Part shown: one piece after another, positions 1 to 11,589 of the stretch
Layout of the letters: the number at the start of each line of letters is the position of its first letter
How positions within the stretch are numbered: position 1 is the stretch's first letter
Assembly (NCBI GenBank): GCA_022578605.1
Contig: MU394110.1
Coordinates: 210,832-274,831, forward strand
DNA from: Camillea tinctor
Taxonomy: Eukaryota > Ascomycota > Sordariomycetes > Xylariales > Xylariaceae
Length of the DNA stretch: 64,000 nt
Direction: 5' to 3'
Notes under the pieces: model-generated
Told to the model about the DNA's origin: nothing
What the model saw: the letters and a program-made list of their open reading frames with translations, nothing else
Databases searched by the model: none
Program-made: the position numbers and the translations under genes

Positions 1-1
1 C

Positions 2-1987
2 GTTTCTCACAACAGCCGCCTCCTTGCAGAACACCCGTTCGATTCGTCGTGCAAGCGTATGACAGTCGTCTACTCGACGCCCAACGCCGGCTCCAACTCC
101 GTGGATGTGTACACCAAAGGCGCGCTGGAGATGATCCTCCCCCTACTTGACGCCTCGGACGAAGTCAAAGCCGAATTCACCGCCAAGGCGGAGGCCCTCG
201 CCGCCGAGGGCCTGCGCGTGCTCTGCATCGCGTACAAGTCCGCCCCCGCCGATGACCTCCTGCTCAAGGATAACGATGATAACGACAAGGCGCGCGAGGC
301 AGCCGAGAGCAACCTAAAGCCCCTCGGCCTCGCGGGCCTGTACGACCCCCCTCGCCTGGAGACCGCCGAGGCCGTGCGGCGCTGTAAACGCGCCGGCATC
401 TCGGTCCACATGCTCACGGGCGACCACATCAAGACAGCCACCGCGATCGCGCACGAGGTCGGGATCCTCGGCCACGGCGCGGACGCGGATAGCTTGATGA
501 TGACCACAACTACTACCACCACTACTACTGATAACAACAATACCAATCCTAACGACAACAACAACGACAACAACAACTGGGCCACCATGCCAGCATCCAC
601 CTTCGACGCCCTAACCGACTCCCAAGTCGACGCGCTTCCGCGCCTGCCCCTCGTGCTCGCCCGCTGCAGCCCCTCGACCAAGGTGCGCATGGTGGAAGCC
701 GTGCACCGGCGCGGTGGCTTCTGCGCCATGACGGGCGACGGGGTCAACGACTCGCCGGCGCTGCGGAAGGCGGACGTGGGGATCGCGATGGGCGGCGGGG
801 GCGGGAGCGACGTCGCGAAGGAGGCGGCGGATATGGTGCTTACGGATGATAACTTCGCGTCGATCGTGACGGCGGTTAGGGAGGGGAGGAGGTTGTTTGA
901 TAACATACAGAAGGTGGGAATTCTCCCCCCCTTTTTTTTTTCTGCCCCTTTTTTACTTTACTTGCCCCCCCTCTCTCCCCTCCTTTTTTTTTTCTCTTGT
1001 CAATATGGTGTTGCAGTAGAAAAAGAAAAAAGGAAAACAGCATAAGCCATGCTAACCACAAACCCGCAAGCGGCTAACCGCCCACCACTACAATAGTTCC
1101 TGCTGCACCTGCTCATCTCCAACGTAGCCCAAGTGCTGCTGCTCCTCATCGGGCTCTCCTTCCGCGACGCCGACGGCCAATCCGTGTTTCCCCTGTCGCC
1201 CATCGAGATCCTCTGGGCCAACCTCATCACCTCGTCGTTCCTCGCCCTCGGCCTCGGCCTCGAGGACGCCCAGCCCGACATCATGCGCCGCCCCCCGCAC
1301 GACCTGCGCGTCGGCGTCTTCACCCCCGAGCTCGTCGCGGACAAGATGGCCTACGGCGCGTTTATGGGCGTGATCTGCATCGCGGCGTTCGCGGTGGTGG
1401 TGTACGGGCCGGCGGAGCAGGGCCGGGAGGCGGTCACGGGCCGCCTGGGCAGGGAGTGTAATGCTGGGTTTGGGGAGGCCTGCGATCGCGTGTTCCGCGC
1501 GCGCGCGACGACGTACGCGACGCTGAGCTTCCTGCTGCTGGTTACGGCGTGGGAGGTGAAGCACCTCCGGAGGTCGCTGTTTAATATGTACCCCGATGCG
1601 CCTACCGCTACTTCTGCTGCGGAGGCTGTTCATGATGGAAATGGGAACGGAAGTGCAAATAGCAATAGCAATGAAAAGATGGAAGACAACAAGAAAAAGA
1701 AGATAGGATGGTCATCGTGGGGGCTCTCCGTGCTCCCCACGGTCTGGCGGAATAGGTTCCTGTTCTGGGCTGTGGCGGCCGGGTTCTTTGTCACGTTCCC
1801 CGTCGTGTACATTCCGTACGTCAATGAGGAGGTATTCAAGCATAAGGGGATCGGCTGGGAGTGGGGGGTCGTCGCTGCGGGTGTAGTGGTGTACATCGCG
1901 CTCGTGGAGGGGTGGAAGGCTGGGAAGAGGAGAAAGGGGGTAGGCGCATCGGATGGAAAGGGAGAGGGGGGAGTGAGTGGAGTCTAG
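2..1987 (+). CDS. ENA: ENA-type (P-type IID) Na+/K+ efflux ATPase, 5'-truncated by window edge
   Basis: This is the C-terminal part of a plasma-membrane P-type ATPase that exports Na+ (or K+) at the cost of ATP. Two exons, about 2-913 and 1097-1987, are joined in phase 0 across a 183-nt intron; the upstream part lies outside the window, and bases 1-15 may themselves be an intron end. Visible motifs are the nucleotide-domain HPFDSSCKRM segment, MLTGDH, and the P-domain hinge TGDGVNDSPALRKADVGIAMG (read here in pieces). The second exon carries the C-terminal membrane segments with the IID signature SNVAQ, PLSPIEILWAN and RPPHDLRVGVFT, a late VWRNRFLFW segment and FKHKGIGWEWG. These match fungal ENA pumps rather than Ca2+ pumps of the PMR1/SERCA type. 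Odd: a poly-Thr/Asn insertion encoded by ACN/AAC repeats interrupts the region around 502-580. Family assignment is confident; ion preference is not visible. Confidence 0.93.
502..580 (+). repeat. ACN/AAC trinucleotide tract inside the ENA ATPase
   Basis: Nine consecutive Thr codons are followed by Asn-rich codons, making a low-complexity insert in the cytosolic P/N-domain region of the pump. The tract stays in frame and is flanked by conserved sequence, so it is probably a tolerated surface loop expanded by replication slippage. Confidence 0.8.
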
Positions 1988-2827
1988 GTGTTGTAGTTGC
2001 GGTAGTGGAAGTGGCAGTCGAGTGATGGGGAGAATGGAAAAGGAGAGAGAAGGGAGTAAAAGGAGGGGATATGCGAAAATATGAGTTGATGCTACATCTG
2101 GAGATTATGGACAACATAATCGCTAATGGATGATTAAGGGGCTAACAGACTGGCAAGCTAGGAAGCTGATGTATTGGGCTGATTTTTAAGCTTCTTTTTT
2201 TTTCTTCGTCTCTCCTTTTACCCGGTTTGCTATTCTCTTTGAAAGTAGTATGCTTTCAGCCGCTCCTTATATCTGGTCTTGCGATTGCTTGATACAATAG
2301 TATGTATATAAGAAATGAAAGTTTTGGACGAGGGAAAGAAGGAGGAGGAAATAAGGGAGGGAAGCAGTTTATGACTGACCTCAAGATGAATGGATTTGAA
2401 ACTATGAACATGTTTCCATATTTTACAAAGTATAGGATAAAATAATACACACTCGTTTTTTCTATCTATAGTGTGTTGTAACTAATGAGGTCATCATCAA
2501 TCTTGTTTTGGCGATACGATGATATGTTGTGATTGCTGTCATAGCGATGAATATACTCCCTAGCACATGGTTTGAAGGAAGTATTACTACCGGTTCATAT
2601 ATATTATGGCTGCGGGATGGGTAAGTTTGGAAAGCTGGGTACCTGTAAAATATTCACCGTATATGTAGAAGATTTATGATTGTACATATAGAAGGGTGAG
2701 GTAACGAAAATGATACAAATTTGGGATTATATAGGTATGCTTTTTTATATACAGCATGAGAGTTATGTTTATACATGTACATAAGGGCTAAAGGGGAAAG
2801 GGGAAAGGGGAAAGGGGGAAGACAAAC
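1988..2827. other. Intergenic, convergent 3' ends
   Basis: This spacer lies between the 3' ends of the ENA-type ATPase and the amidohydrolase. It is AT-rich with short A/T runs and a GGGGAAA-type repeat just before the amidohydrolase stop (about 2792-2818). No coding exon, RNA gene or mobile element was recognised. Confidence 0.6.
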
Positions 2828-4459
2828 TTAAGAAGACGCATCAAAGACTTTCTTCCCTTCGAACCAAGTCTGCGCAATCTTAGCCTGCAGAAGCTTCTCA
2901 GGGTCCCAGTCCATGTCCACGACCGCAAAGTCAGCCATACGGCCCGCCTCGAGCTTCCCAGCCCACCTCTCAGCAAAGCAGCTGTACGCGGCTCCCTCCG
3001 TAGCCGCAGACACAGCGGCCGCGAACCCAAGCGCGAACTCCGGGTTCATCCTATCCGTCAGTTCCGGCTCCCGCGCCGACCGCCGGGTCGTTGCCGTGTA
3101 CAGGTTCCTTAGCGGCGCATGCGGCGCTGTCGGTGCATCAGACCCTAGCGCCAGCACCGCGCCCCCCTCGGCGAACTCGGAATATGCGAACGCGCGCTTG
3201 CACCGCTTGGGCCCCAGCAACTTAGGCCACGCACGCAGGATCGCCGGGTCGGCATGCACGGGCTGTATCGAGGCCGTTATGCCAAGTGCTCCTAGGCGCT
3301 TCGCATCTTCAGGGGATGCAAGCTCGAGATGTTCGATCCGGTGACGCCGTCCTGGAGTCCCGTGTGCTTCTAGGGCGTCGATGGCGACCCGGACCGTAGC
3401 GTCGCCGATGGCGTGTAGAGCGCACTGCAAACCCGCAGAATCGGCGTGCGCAACAACGGGACTAAGTTGTTCGAGGGACCAGATAGGATCACAAGAGAGT
3501 CCGTTCGATGTGTATGGCTCTGCGAGCCCGGCCGTGCAACCGTCTATGATGCCGTCACCAATAACCTTGATGCCGACTACGCGGCACCCCGGGCTTGTCT
3601 CCGTGCTGAACTGCTTGCTCAGCTCGATCGCGCGATCCACTTGCGCGAGGTTTTCAGCCGTCGTCTTCCGCGGCGTGATGAGCCAGTGCACAGCAAAACG
3701 GATAGGTAAGGAGGCCCCCTCTCCCTCTTCCCGCCGACGTAGCTCCTGCAGTGCCTCCCATCCGTTCTCGTCCATCGCCATCTCCACTAGCCCCGTGTAG
3801 CCCGCCGCGTTGTAAGCCTCCACGGCCCCTCGCAGCGCCGCGAGCTTCTCCTCCATCGGCGCCATACGCGCAAGGTGTGGCCACACGATCGTTACGGCCG
3901 CGGCCTCGGAGAGGAGCCCCGAAGCCCGCCCATCTGCCCCTCGGTGGATCGCCCCGCCCTCGGGGTCCAGCAGGTCGTGCGCTCCCATCTCCTCCAGTGC
4001 TGCACTATTACACCACGTCGAGTGCAGGTCCTTAGAGTCGATGTAGATAGGCCGCGGGTCTATGTCGTCAATCATGCTTGCGAGGGCTTCGCCCCCGGTC
4101 ATCGAGTGCATCCACCCTTTGCACATGATGCGCGCTGCTGTCGGATGCGCGACCGCGTGGGCCCGGATCGCTTCCCGGATGTCCGATAGGTTGCGGCATG
4201 ATTCTAGCCCGGCCTTTTGGAGTGACTGGCCTAGCATCAGGAGGTGCATGTGGCCGTCTACGAAACCCGGTAGAACTACGTGCCCGCCTAGATCATGTCT
4301 GGTAGTGGTAGCAGAGACATTTTTGATTGCCTCATCGCTAAGGGAGCCGACGTGCAAAATGTGCCCCGAGACGTCGACCAGCATGCACTCGGCGAAAGAG
4401 TGGTCCTCACCCTTCGGCCCCGATTGGAAGAAGCGTCCGTTATGAAATAGGGTCGCCAT
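2828..4459 (-). CDS. Amidohydrolase family 3 (YtcJ-like) metal-dependent hydrolase
   Basis: A single-exon gene of 543 residues. The protein belongs to the amidohydrolase superfamily (TIM-barrel, metal-dependent hydrolysis of amide or C-N bonds), most like the bacterial and fungal YtcJ group whose substrates are mostly unknown. What is seen: the N-terminal beta-sandwich lead-in, then VLPGFVDGHMHL with metal-ligand type H70-x-H72, a central HAIGDATVR and RIEHLEL with barrel histidines, and the late GSDAPTAPHAPLRNL segment bearing the expected catalytic aspartate. Length fits the family (about 530-560). There is no signal peptide, so it is probably cytosolic. The start is the first ATG of the frame, in a favourable GGCGACC-side context, with a short AT-rich leader. 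Its 3' end converges with the ENA-type gene. Substrate cannot be inferred. Confidence 0.9.
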   Translation of the reverse strand: MATLFHNGRFFQSGPKGEDHSFAECMLVDVSGHILHVGSLSDEAIKNVSATTTRHDLGGHVVLPGFVDGHMHLLMLGQSLQKAGLESCRNLSDIREAIRAHAVAHPTAARIMCKGWMHSMTGGEALASMIDDIDPRPIYIDSKDLHSTWCNSAALEEMGAHDLLDPEGGAIHRGADGRASGLLSEAAAVTIVWPHLARMAPMEEKLAALRGAVEAYNAAGYTGLVEMAMDENGWEALQELRRREEGEGASLPIRFAVHWLITPRKTTAENLAQVDRAIELSKQFSTETSPGCRVVGIKVIGDGIIDGCTAGLAEPYTSNGLSCDPIWSLEQLSPVVAHADSAGLQCALHAIGDATVRVAIDALEAHGTPGRRHRIEHLELASPEDAKRLGALGITASIQPVHADPAILRAWPKLLGPKRCKRAFAYSEFAEGGAVLALGSDAPTAPHAPLRNLYTATTRRSAREPELTDRMNPEFALGFAAAVSAATEGAAYSCFAERWAGKLEAGRMADFAVVDMDWDPEKLLQAKIAQTWFEGKKVFDASS

Positions 4460-5093
4460 GGTGTTTAGTTGCCCCTGTCAAGATGTATAGGTAGCTAGCC
4501 AAGGTAGGTAGTTATATAGCAGTACATGAATTATTGACGATATGTTATGCTTGTGTATATATATAGACAAGTAAGTCGATCCGGAGTAGGCAGGTCTTAA
4601 CGCCACCACATACCACTCCGATCCGGTTCCATTCCTCCCTCTACACACCACGTTCGCCGATCACGGAATGCCCGCCGAGAGCCAAGATAGTGTCTAAGTT
4701 AGTTCTCTTAGACACAAGCTTTAGATTTTAGTATTATTCCTATAATAGCAGGAGATAAGAGTTACAATAATCTTGTGTTGGGTTTTGAACTGTCATGGAT
4801 ATAAAATGCTTGGGGGGTGGAACTACACATACAGTAAGCATATCATAGCAATATGAGTTCATCACAAGCTTTATATATTCCCAATTTTTTGGTTTCCCTG
4901 GTTTTCAGAAAGCCGAGTTTGAATTGGCGTTCTACAATGTCACATTAACCCCAAATCAGTTTCAATATGCGGTATTTCCTAGTTTACTGCTGATATAATT
5001 TATTCTCCGCCCAGCTATTTTATGATCCTATTTGAAGCCTAATGAGGTACATTCTTTGGTCCCCAAATAAAACTTGAGATCACCCACTGGGTT
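4460..5093. other. Intergenic spacer
   Basis: This is the upstream region of the amidohydrolase and the downstream region of the chitin-binding gene. It is AT-rich with a TATATATATAG stretch near 4556-4566 that could serve as a core promoter element of the amidohydrolase. No gene was recognised. Confidence 0.5.
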
Positions 5094-5600
5094 TCAAGCG
5101 CAAATTCCATAGTTTGCCTGACAACCATTGGCGGCATCGCAGTGAGCCGTCGTGTTCCCGCAGTAGCCCCTGAGCAAGTCAATACTCTGAGATTCATATA
5201 ATTACTGTTCACCAGGGAGCGAATATGAATTAACATGAAAAATGAAGATTACTTACGCAACTGAGCAGCATGTATAACCTTCTCCTGGGCAGACGTAACC
5301 GAATTCTCCAGCGCCCTCCGTTCCACATGTCCCGTCTGGAGAGATCGTGGTCCCGTCTACCGGTTCGACACACGCAGCCGTGTCGTTCGAGTATGTTGCT
5401 TGACATCCCACTGACGTGAGGCAGAACTCGTCTGTAGAGCCGCAGTATCCATTGACGGAGCAGCACTTAAGATCGCCTGGGCAAGTATATCCGTTGTTAG
5501 CGCCGCCGTTCTCCATACCACAGCTTCCGTCGGGGGAGACATCGGACCAGGCCGTTGTAGCCAGGATGGTGACTACAAACTTCGATGCGAGACTCAGCAT
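5094..5600 (-). CDS. Small secreted protein with two hevein-type chitin-binding (CBM18) domains
   Basis: Two exons (5257-5600 and 5094-5169) joined across an 87-nt GTAAGT...CAG intron give 139 residues. The N-terminus is a short hydrophobic signal-peptide-like segment (MLSLASKFVVTILATTAWS). Two hevein-like modules follow: residues about 22-77 with CG, CPGDLKCCS, GYCG, FC and CQ cysteine spacing, and about 88-138 with CGTEG, CPGEGYTCCS, GYCGNTT, CDAANGCQ. The second module is completed only when the intron is removed, which supports the splice model. CBM18 modules bind chitin or chito-oligomers; in fungi such small secreted proteins can coat the fungus's own wall or scavenge chitin fragments, but no role is shown here. 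No catalytic domain is attached. It has short AT-rich flanks and no obvious partner gene. Confidence 0.88.
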
Positions 5601-7562
5601 TTTGGAAATTGATTACGCAGATATAGAAACTGAGTTAAAAGTATTTTAAGATTTATGAAGTTGAGATGCATAAGTCCAGGTGATCAACACTAGACCGATC
5701 TTAGTCTATCTTATATATATCAATCAGTCCGCGCTCGCTACTGTATCTCTTCATCTCTCGGCACATCGAATTTCAATGGAATCTATCCGAGGCGAAAAGC
5801 GACCCTGTCCACCAAATTTAGATCTCTGATCTTGCTGAGATTCAGGGGCATGTTGCAGATCTCCAACGAAATTTCCTCCTGTGGACGGCCTCGACGCTTC
5901 ACCTGCGATTTAGCCGAAGCAGCATTATCAAGGCAAAATGGCCCCCGGGGCGTCGACCGGTCGGTAAAACCTTTATACTCTTACCATTTGGGACTCGCCT
6001 CTCTTAATTAACGTAGCTCCGGGATGAGGAGAATAAGGGTCTCGATCTGATTTGAAGTCTCGGCCAATTTCATGTACGCCACCACGCGGGTCTCAGGGGC
6101 CCCTACTATAATACGCATTCCAGATCCACGCAATACGAGCCTACTTCATCGGACATGTAATAACCTTTCGTTCGGATGACGAGTCCCCATTTATTGATAT
6201 GTCACCGTTGGATTCCCGGTTAGATAGAACTGCTTAATACAAGCACATGTATGGCTAGCTATACATGTGTTGATGTCGGTGGTTGACTTGATGCTTATAT
6301 GGGTTCCATTAACGACATCTTAGAACAGGTCTAGACACTCTTATATGCACTTATAGATAATAAAGGACACATGTGAGTTGGAAGATACATAGGGGACTAA
6401 TAGGGAGAATTGTGATTGAATCCAGCGTTTCATTTCGAGATAGGGATGACGTGCAGAAATTTCGGAATAGGGAAAATCACATGGACTATTCATCTCATTA
6501 TAAAATACTATAACATCTCACTTGTGGTGAAAGCATGTTGCAATCCGTGTTGCGATGCCACCAGTTAATATATTAATACCAAGCGACGGGCTTCATAATG
6601 TATCAACCTCCTCTAGATACCACTCTCGCCATTGGGCTATTTTAAATAATACGCGATAAATCCACCATCCAAGATATTAGAGAGTCATGTACCTAGTATT
6701 ATATTATATATATATTTAACACTACCTAGGTATGTAGTGTTGGCAGTTATGAGTATCATATTATAGTTGCAAACGATTATATCAGGAGGGATTTTAGGTC
6801 ATCACATAATTGTGCATAAAACACTTAGAACCATTTCTCACTATGAATGTCAATCCCTTTTCATCAAGACTCCATTAACCAGCAATATATATATAAGTCA
6901 AAAGCTTCTAGAGGTGAATGCCATACAAATAAAGCATGAGAATGCACCCATGTCGTCCGTATAGCAGCTAGCATTAGTAAGAGTATAAAACATGTTGCAA
7001 CGAAATGTTGACCCCACAAAACGTGATGCCGAAACCATATGACGAGCTCGGGGCCGGCTTCGCACCTTCGTAAACGTATTACACACATTAGGGCAGAATA
7101 TTAATATCTCATCAGCCCCAGGTCCGAAGTGAGTCTGTGGTCAAGGTTCAAAATCACTTCGTGGTTGGCCACCTCGCTCCTTCGGATTGAATTGACAAGG
7201 TAATACACTATCTCGCTATATTTTATACTAGAATAGGTGTCTCGGCAAGTCTGTATAATAATTAGGTGTCGCCTTTACTAATTGACATATTAGTCTAATA
7301 ATCGTCAAAAGCCCATCAGATCTCACAGAACCCAGATATATCATTACTAAAACTTGTAAGCATCAAGTAATCAATATTGTAAGTGTTATGCTCGTGTTCA
7401 CTAAGCTAGAGAATTATATATATACGACAGTTTATCTACTTGGAAATATCTGATTACATTATATCAAGATTATAATTTTCACTTATACCTAGGTACTAAG
7501 GCAGGGTCTAATCTTCAGACAATAAAAAAAACAGATCTCGTGTTACTGTCGCTCCTATCACA
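5601..7562. other. Long AT-rich intergenic region
   Basis: About 2 kb between divergent genes (CBM18 protein on minus, MBL hydrolase on plus). It contains many stop codons in all frames, AT-rich segments and a GC-richer patch around 5780-6130 in which short open stretches may be a decayed coding fragment. No splice-consistent gene could be built. The MBL gene's core promoter is presumably just upstream of 7563. Confidence 0.5.
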
Positions 7563-8366
7563 ATGGCCAGTACCTCGTTCAAGAGCAGCGTGAGCATCAC
7601 GCATATCGGCACCGCAACCGCGATATTGGAGATCGACGGTGTCAATTTCCTAACTGACCCCTATTTCTCACCGAACGGCACCGAATGGGACGTCGGCATT
7701 GCTACATTAGTGAGCCACTACACGCCGGCCCTCGCACTGCAGGACCTGCCCCCTATAGATGCCGTGCTTCTCAGCCACGAGGACCACCCGGACAACCTCG
7801 ACGAGCTAGGCCGCAGACTGCTCGACGGGCGCCGGGTTCTCACCACTATCGATGGCGCTAATAAGTTGGGGCCGCGGCCCGGCGTGAAGGGCCTCAAGCC
7901 GTGGGAGACGAACACGCTTAGCATCGGCGGTAAACGCTTTGAAGTCACTGCTACGCCGTGCCAGCACCTCCCAGGAGGCGAGTGTACGGGGTTCGTCCTC
8001 GCGGCGTCGGAATTTGGCAGCACGGACGGCTTACCGAACGCGATTTACTTCTCTGGCGACACGATCTACCTCGAGGAGTTATCGCGAATCCGCGAGAAGT
8101 GGCATGTGTCGATCGCGTTGCTCAATCTAGGGGCGGCAACGGTCGTGCTGCCTGGGAGCGATGAGCCACTGCTCATCACGATGGACGGTAAGCAGGGCGC
8201 AAGGCTGTTCCGGGATATCGGCGCTGATGTGTTGGTGCCAATGCACTTCGAGAGCTGGGATCACTTCCGAGAGGGGAAGGAGGCTCTGGCAGCTGCATTT
8301 CAGGAGGAGGGTGTCGGGGAGAAGGTTAAGTGGTTGGAGCTAGGAGTACATATGCAGTTATTTTGA
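7563..8366 (+). CDS. Metallo-beta-lactamase-fold hydrolase (UlaG-like), degenerate metal motif
   Basis: A single-exon gene of 267 residues. The protein has the MBL-fold plan of the fungal UlaG-like group: SITHIGTATAILEIDG, then LTDPYFS (strand carrying the typical TDP), the loop LLSHEDHPDNLDELG at residues 69-83, PCQHLPGG, YFSGDTIYLEEL and a late VPMHFESWDHF. Classical enzymes carry HxHxDH in the first loop; here the order is H72-E-D-H75-P-D77-N, so metal ligation must differ from the textbook pattern. There is no signal peptide or TM segment, so it is probably cytosolic. The initiating ATG follows CACA (TATCACAATGG), a good fungal context, and the frame has no introns. The substrate is unknown; lactonase, phosphodiesterase or other hydrolase activity are all possible. 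Confidence 0.87.
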   Translation: MASTSFKSSVSITHIGTATAILEIDGVNFLTDPYFSPNGTEWDVGIATLVSHYTPALALQDLPPIDAVLLSHEDHPDNLDELGRRLLDGRRVLTTIDGANKLGPRPGVKGLKPWETNTLSIGGKRFEVTATPCQHLPGGECTGFVLAASEFGSTDGLPNAIYFSGDTIYLEELSRIREKWHVSIALLNLGAATVVLPGSDEPLLITMDGKQGARLFRDIGADVLVPMHFESWDHFREGKEALAAAFQEEGVGEKVKWLELGVHMQLF

Positions 8367-8719
8367 ACTTGCATGGCCTTCGGGCTAACCTTTCGTATTC
8401 AGGGACGAAGCCAGATAATTAGTGATCATACACTGCATAATACATGGCTACATGCATTATTGTTGTCACACCATAATGTGAACATCAAGTCGCCCAGGGA
8501 TCGTTATATGTGTCTTTTCCCGTGTAACGCATCATGGACAGTTGATTCGTAAAGGGGTGAGCTGAGAAAAGTAGTAAAACGTCACTCAGTTCGTATTCTT
8601 CGTTCCCCTCTTTTCCATAGGCGTTGTTCTACATAAAGGGCTGAAAACATCTTTACAGCCCATGGATCGGCTATTATACAGGACATGGTTCAACTGACTA
8701 GCAGCATATAGTTTAAAGA
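8367..8719. other. Intergenic spacer
   Basis: A 353-bp spacer between two plus-strand genes. It holds the 3' region of the MBL gene and the promoter of the next gene. Nothing else was recognised. Confidence 0.5.
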
Positions 8720-10848
8720 ATGGCTTCCCTGACCGCGAATTTTGATACTACAGACAGACTTAGCTTAGTTGAGCTTTTGGACACAGGGAAAAACAAACCA
8801 CACGATACTTCGGGCATCAACGAGGCTACAGATCAGTTAAACTTAGAACTGCGGAGCAATACAAAGCCCCTTGGTAGAATAAGAGCAGCAATCTCGACAA
8901 GAAAGACTTCAGCGTTATTAGGCTATGGCTCTAAAATGTCTTACACTGTTATTCAACAAGAAAAACGGTTTACGTGGTGGTCGTGGCATGCTGGGTGGAA
9001 GATGTATGGGTTCTTCTTGGCTGGAATCGGCTTCGCTGTTGGGCATCATGCGTATTATAACTTCTATCACGGCAAGCCTGCGAATGATCAAGCAGGGATC
9101 ATGCGATATGGCACTTTATTAGCATTCTTAGCCAAAGCCAACTTAATATGGGCAATTTTGGCTGCCTTCCGACAACGTGCCTGGACAACAATCAAGAAAC
9201 GAACTCTTTCGACTACGGGCCTTGATTCGCTGATTGCTTCTGTGGATGACTACTTAGCTGCTTTGAATTGGGAGACAGCTCGAAAGGCTAAGGTTGCCAT
9301 GCTATTAGCAGTTCTAACATGGTACGTGATGAAAATATAGATTCAAGCGTTAGATATTGCGATGCTCATATGAAAAATTGCTAATATTGATGGAATAGGA
9401 CTGGACCGCTTGTGGTTATTCTATCAAGCCAGGCCCTAACGGTCGAACCCACGATAGATATAACTGAATGCCCTGGTCCTAAGACCCTTAACTTAACTAT
9501 GGAGGAGATCTATGAGGTGAGAGATGCACCTACGATTGATGGCAAAACTAGTTTTTCGCTCATTACGTACAATGCGACTGATATTTATACATCTTCACCC
9601 CACTGGTTCGATTACTACACGATGTACAGCCCAATCCTAGGGATGGTGGCCGATATGGCAATTGGAATGGGTCAGGTGGTTCCGAGATATAACGCTTCAG
9701 ATTTTGCCTGTGGACATGGATGGAGCTGCAAATTTGAAGTCGAGTTCGTGGCCCCAGGGTATAAGTGCACAAATATTACGAATGCTAATCGATCCTCGAT
9801 TCCCGAGCTGAACGGACAAAAGGCCCCGTTTGCAGCTGATATTCTACTTCCAGAAGGATATTATAGTTACTACACTGTAGCAACTAAGGGAGACTATGCA
9901 AGTGAACAGCTTCCAGACATTTGGCCAGGCGGACTACCAAATATGGCGCCACCATATCCGGAGAACTTGGGTGCTTTTCGTACAGAGCCTATCATTTGGA
10001 TTGGCCATAGTGTCTTCCATGGTAGAGGGGCTATGCCATTGGATAGAACTGTAGCAGGGTGGTACGAAGCCTTTAGACCGGAAGTGTTTGCTTGTGAAAA
10101 CTACGAAACCGCATACCAAGCTGAGTTTACATATGATGGCTTCGCTCAGTCAACACGCATTCTAAAACGAGATTACCTGCGACCAATTATGAATACAACC
10201 CTAAGTTCCCAGATAGCAGATGACGGAACAAACGACAACACAACTGCCATACCAACAAGCGGATATGTGTTTCCCAGAGATAAATATAGATATCGTCATG
10301 TTGCAGCTTACCATGCTCTCGGTGCTGTGTTTCGAAAATGGGTTAATGGGACTGTATTCTGTGGCAACATAACTATGGTTATACAGACAACAGATATGAT
10401 CCGTACTAAAGTATTCGACCCTGCAAATTATCTCTTTCCACGCCCGGATGTTCCAGGTCTTATCCGGTCGATATTTGAAGATGTCATGCTATCCATATTT
10501 AGCTATCCCCAGTTTTATGCCGTTGTCTGGGCCAAAAAGCCGGACGAATGGAGTGGAGATGCAGAAGGCAACGAGACCACATTATATCCCTGTACACGAT
10601 ACAAGTCTGAACTCAGATTCAGATATCACCCCAAGGAATTATGGATAGTGTACGTGGTTACATTTGTTCTGTCTGCGGCGGCGGTCGTACTTGGGACTTT
10701 GTCTATACTTCAAAATGACGGAGTCGTGCCCAACATGCACCATTCTACGATAAACTCCTTGATCCAAGAGGCGGAAAATGAGCGGTCTTCTGATCCTGAG
10801 GGGGAAGACAGATCTGATGCACAACACTCTCGATCGAATACTCCTTAA
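8720..10848 (+). CDS. Uncharacterised fungal multi-pass membrane protein
   Basis: Two exons (8720-9321 and 9399-10848) spliced across a 77-nt GTACGT...TAG intron give 683 residues. The join restores a hydrophobic segment ending one exon (AMLLAVLTW) and starting the next (TGPLVVILSSQAL), which supports it. Predicted membrane segments lie at about residues 93-117, 128-153, 190-215 and near the C-terminus (LWIVYVVTFVLSAAAVVLG). Between the third and fourth lies a region of roughly 400 residues with many cysteines and N-x-S/T sequons, expected to face outside or the secretory lumen. The C-terminal tail is short, acidic and Ser-rich. The layout resembles a common class of fungal hypothetical proteins, but I cannot name a family or function. 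Confidence 0.8.
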
Positions 10849-10884
10849 CTGGGGTTTGTGGTATATAGGGGTATCATCTCTCAC

Positions 10885-11010
10885 CATACTGTATTACACT
10901 ACCGCACTATGTACACACATATCAGGACTTCTTCCCTTTTCACAGCACTCCTAGACTAATATACTTCATCCTGTCCCCTCACAGCTCACCATCATCTCGT
11001 ACCAATAAAT
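10885..11010 (+). repeat. Diverged dispersed repeat, copy 1
   Basis: This segment, including CTAGACTAATATACTTCATC and ATCATCTCGTACCAA, matches 19755-19890 with many substitutions, largely transitions. It lies immediately 3' of a gene, like its partner. It may be a relic of a MITE, LTR or other repeat; no terminal repeats could be defined. Confidence 0.5.
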
Positions 11011-11589
11011 ATTATAAGTTGGGACGACAAGAATAAGTCTCTAACAAGAGAAGTCCATGTGCATGGCTCTTCTTAAGTCGAATAAAATACCGCCGGCGTA
11101 CCTAGGCAGTCTAGTTCTGACTTCTATCACTCTACTAATGGTCGTTCCCGGCATGATAATAATAAAAATAATGCAATAGATGAAAATATCGGACGGAAGC
11201 TTTAGTCAAGGTAAGTGTCAGGGGTTAGGAAGGAACAAAGAAAGATACTTGTATATAGGTAACAGTGACATCCATAGTTGTAGTCAGTTCCTCGCACAAC
11301 CTTACAACGTATTGACTACCTAAGTACTTGCTTGGTCCCTCGTGACAGTAAGGCATGAACATATGGATATTGCGGAGTTGCCAGGAAAAAACACTCTATT
11401 GAAGAAAAACAAGTAAAATTATGTGTGTGCTGGAAGGGCTAGTTAAATACAGCTGCATTTGTGGCATATGGGATCCCATACAATCGCCAGGAGTGGTCTA
11501 TCCCATCGCTAATCTCATCTCATTTTCACCGCAATAAACCCCGCGATTCCCAACGATGACTTGAAAACTCGAAGTGAGAAAAAAAAAAA

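Noticed and set aside
70..906. Long minus-strand open frame opposite the ENA-type ATPase
   Set aside because: Antisense shadow of a GC-rich conserved exon.
5790..6010. Possible coding fragment in the spacer upstream of the MBL-fold gene
   Set aside because: One frame is open for about 60 codons but shows no domain motif, splice sites or codon bias I could support.
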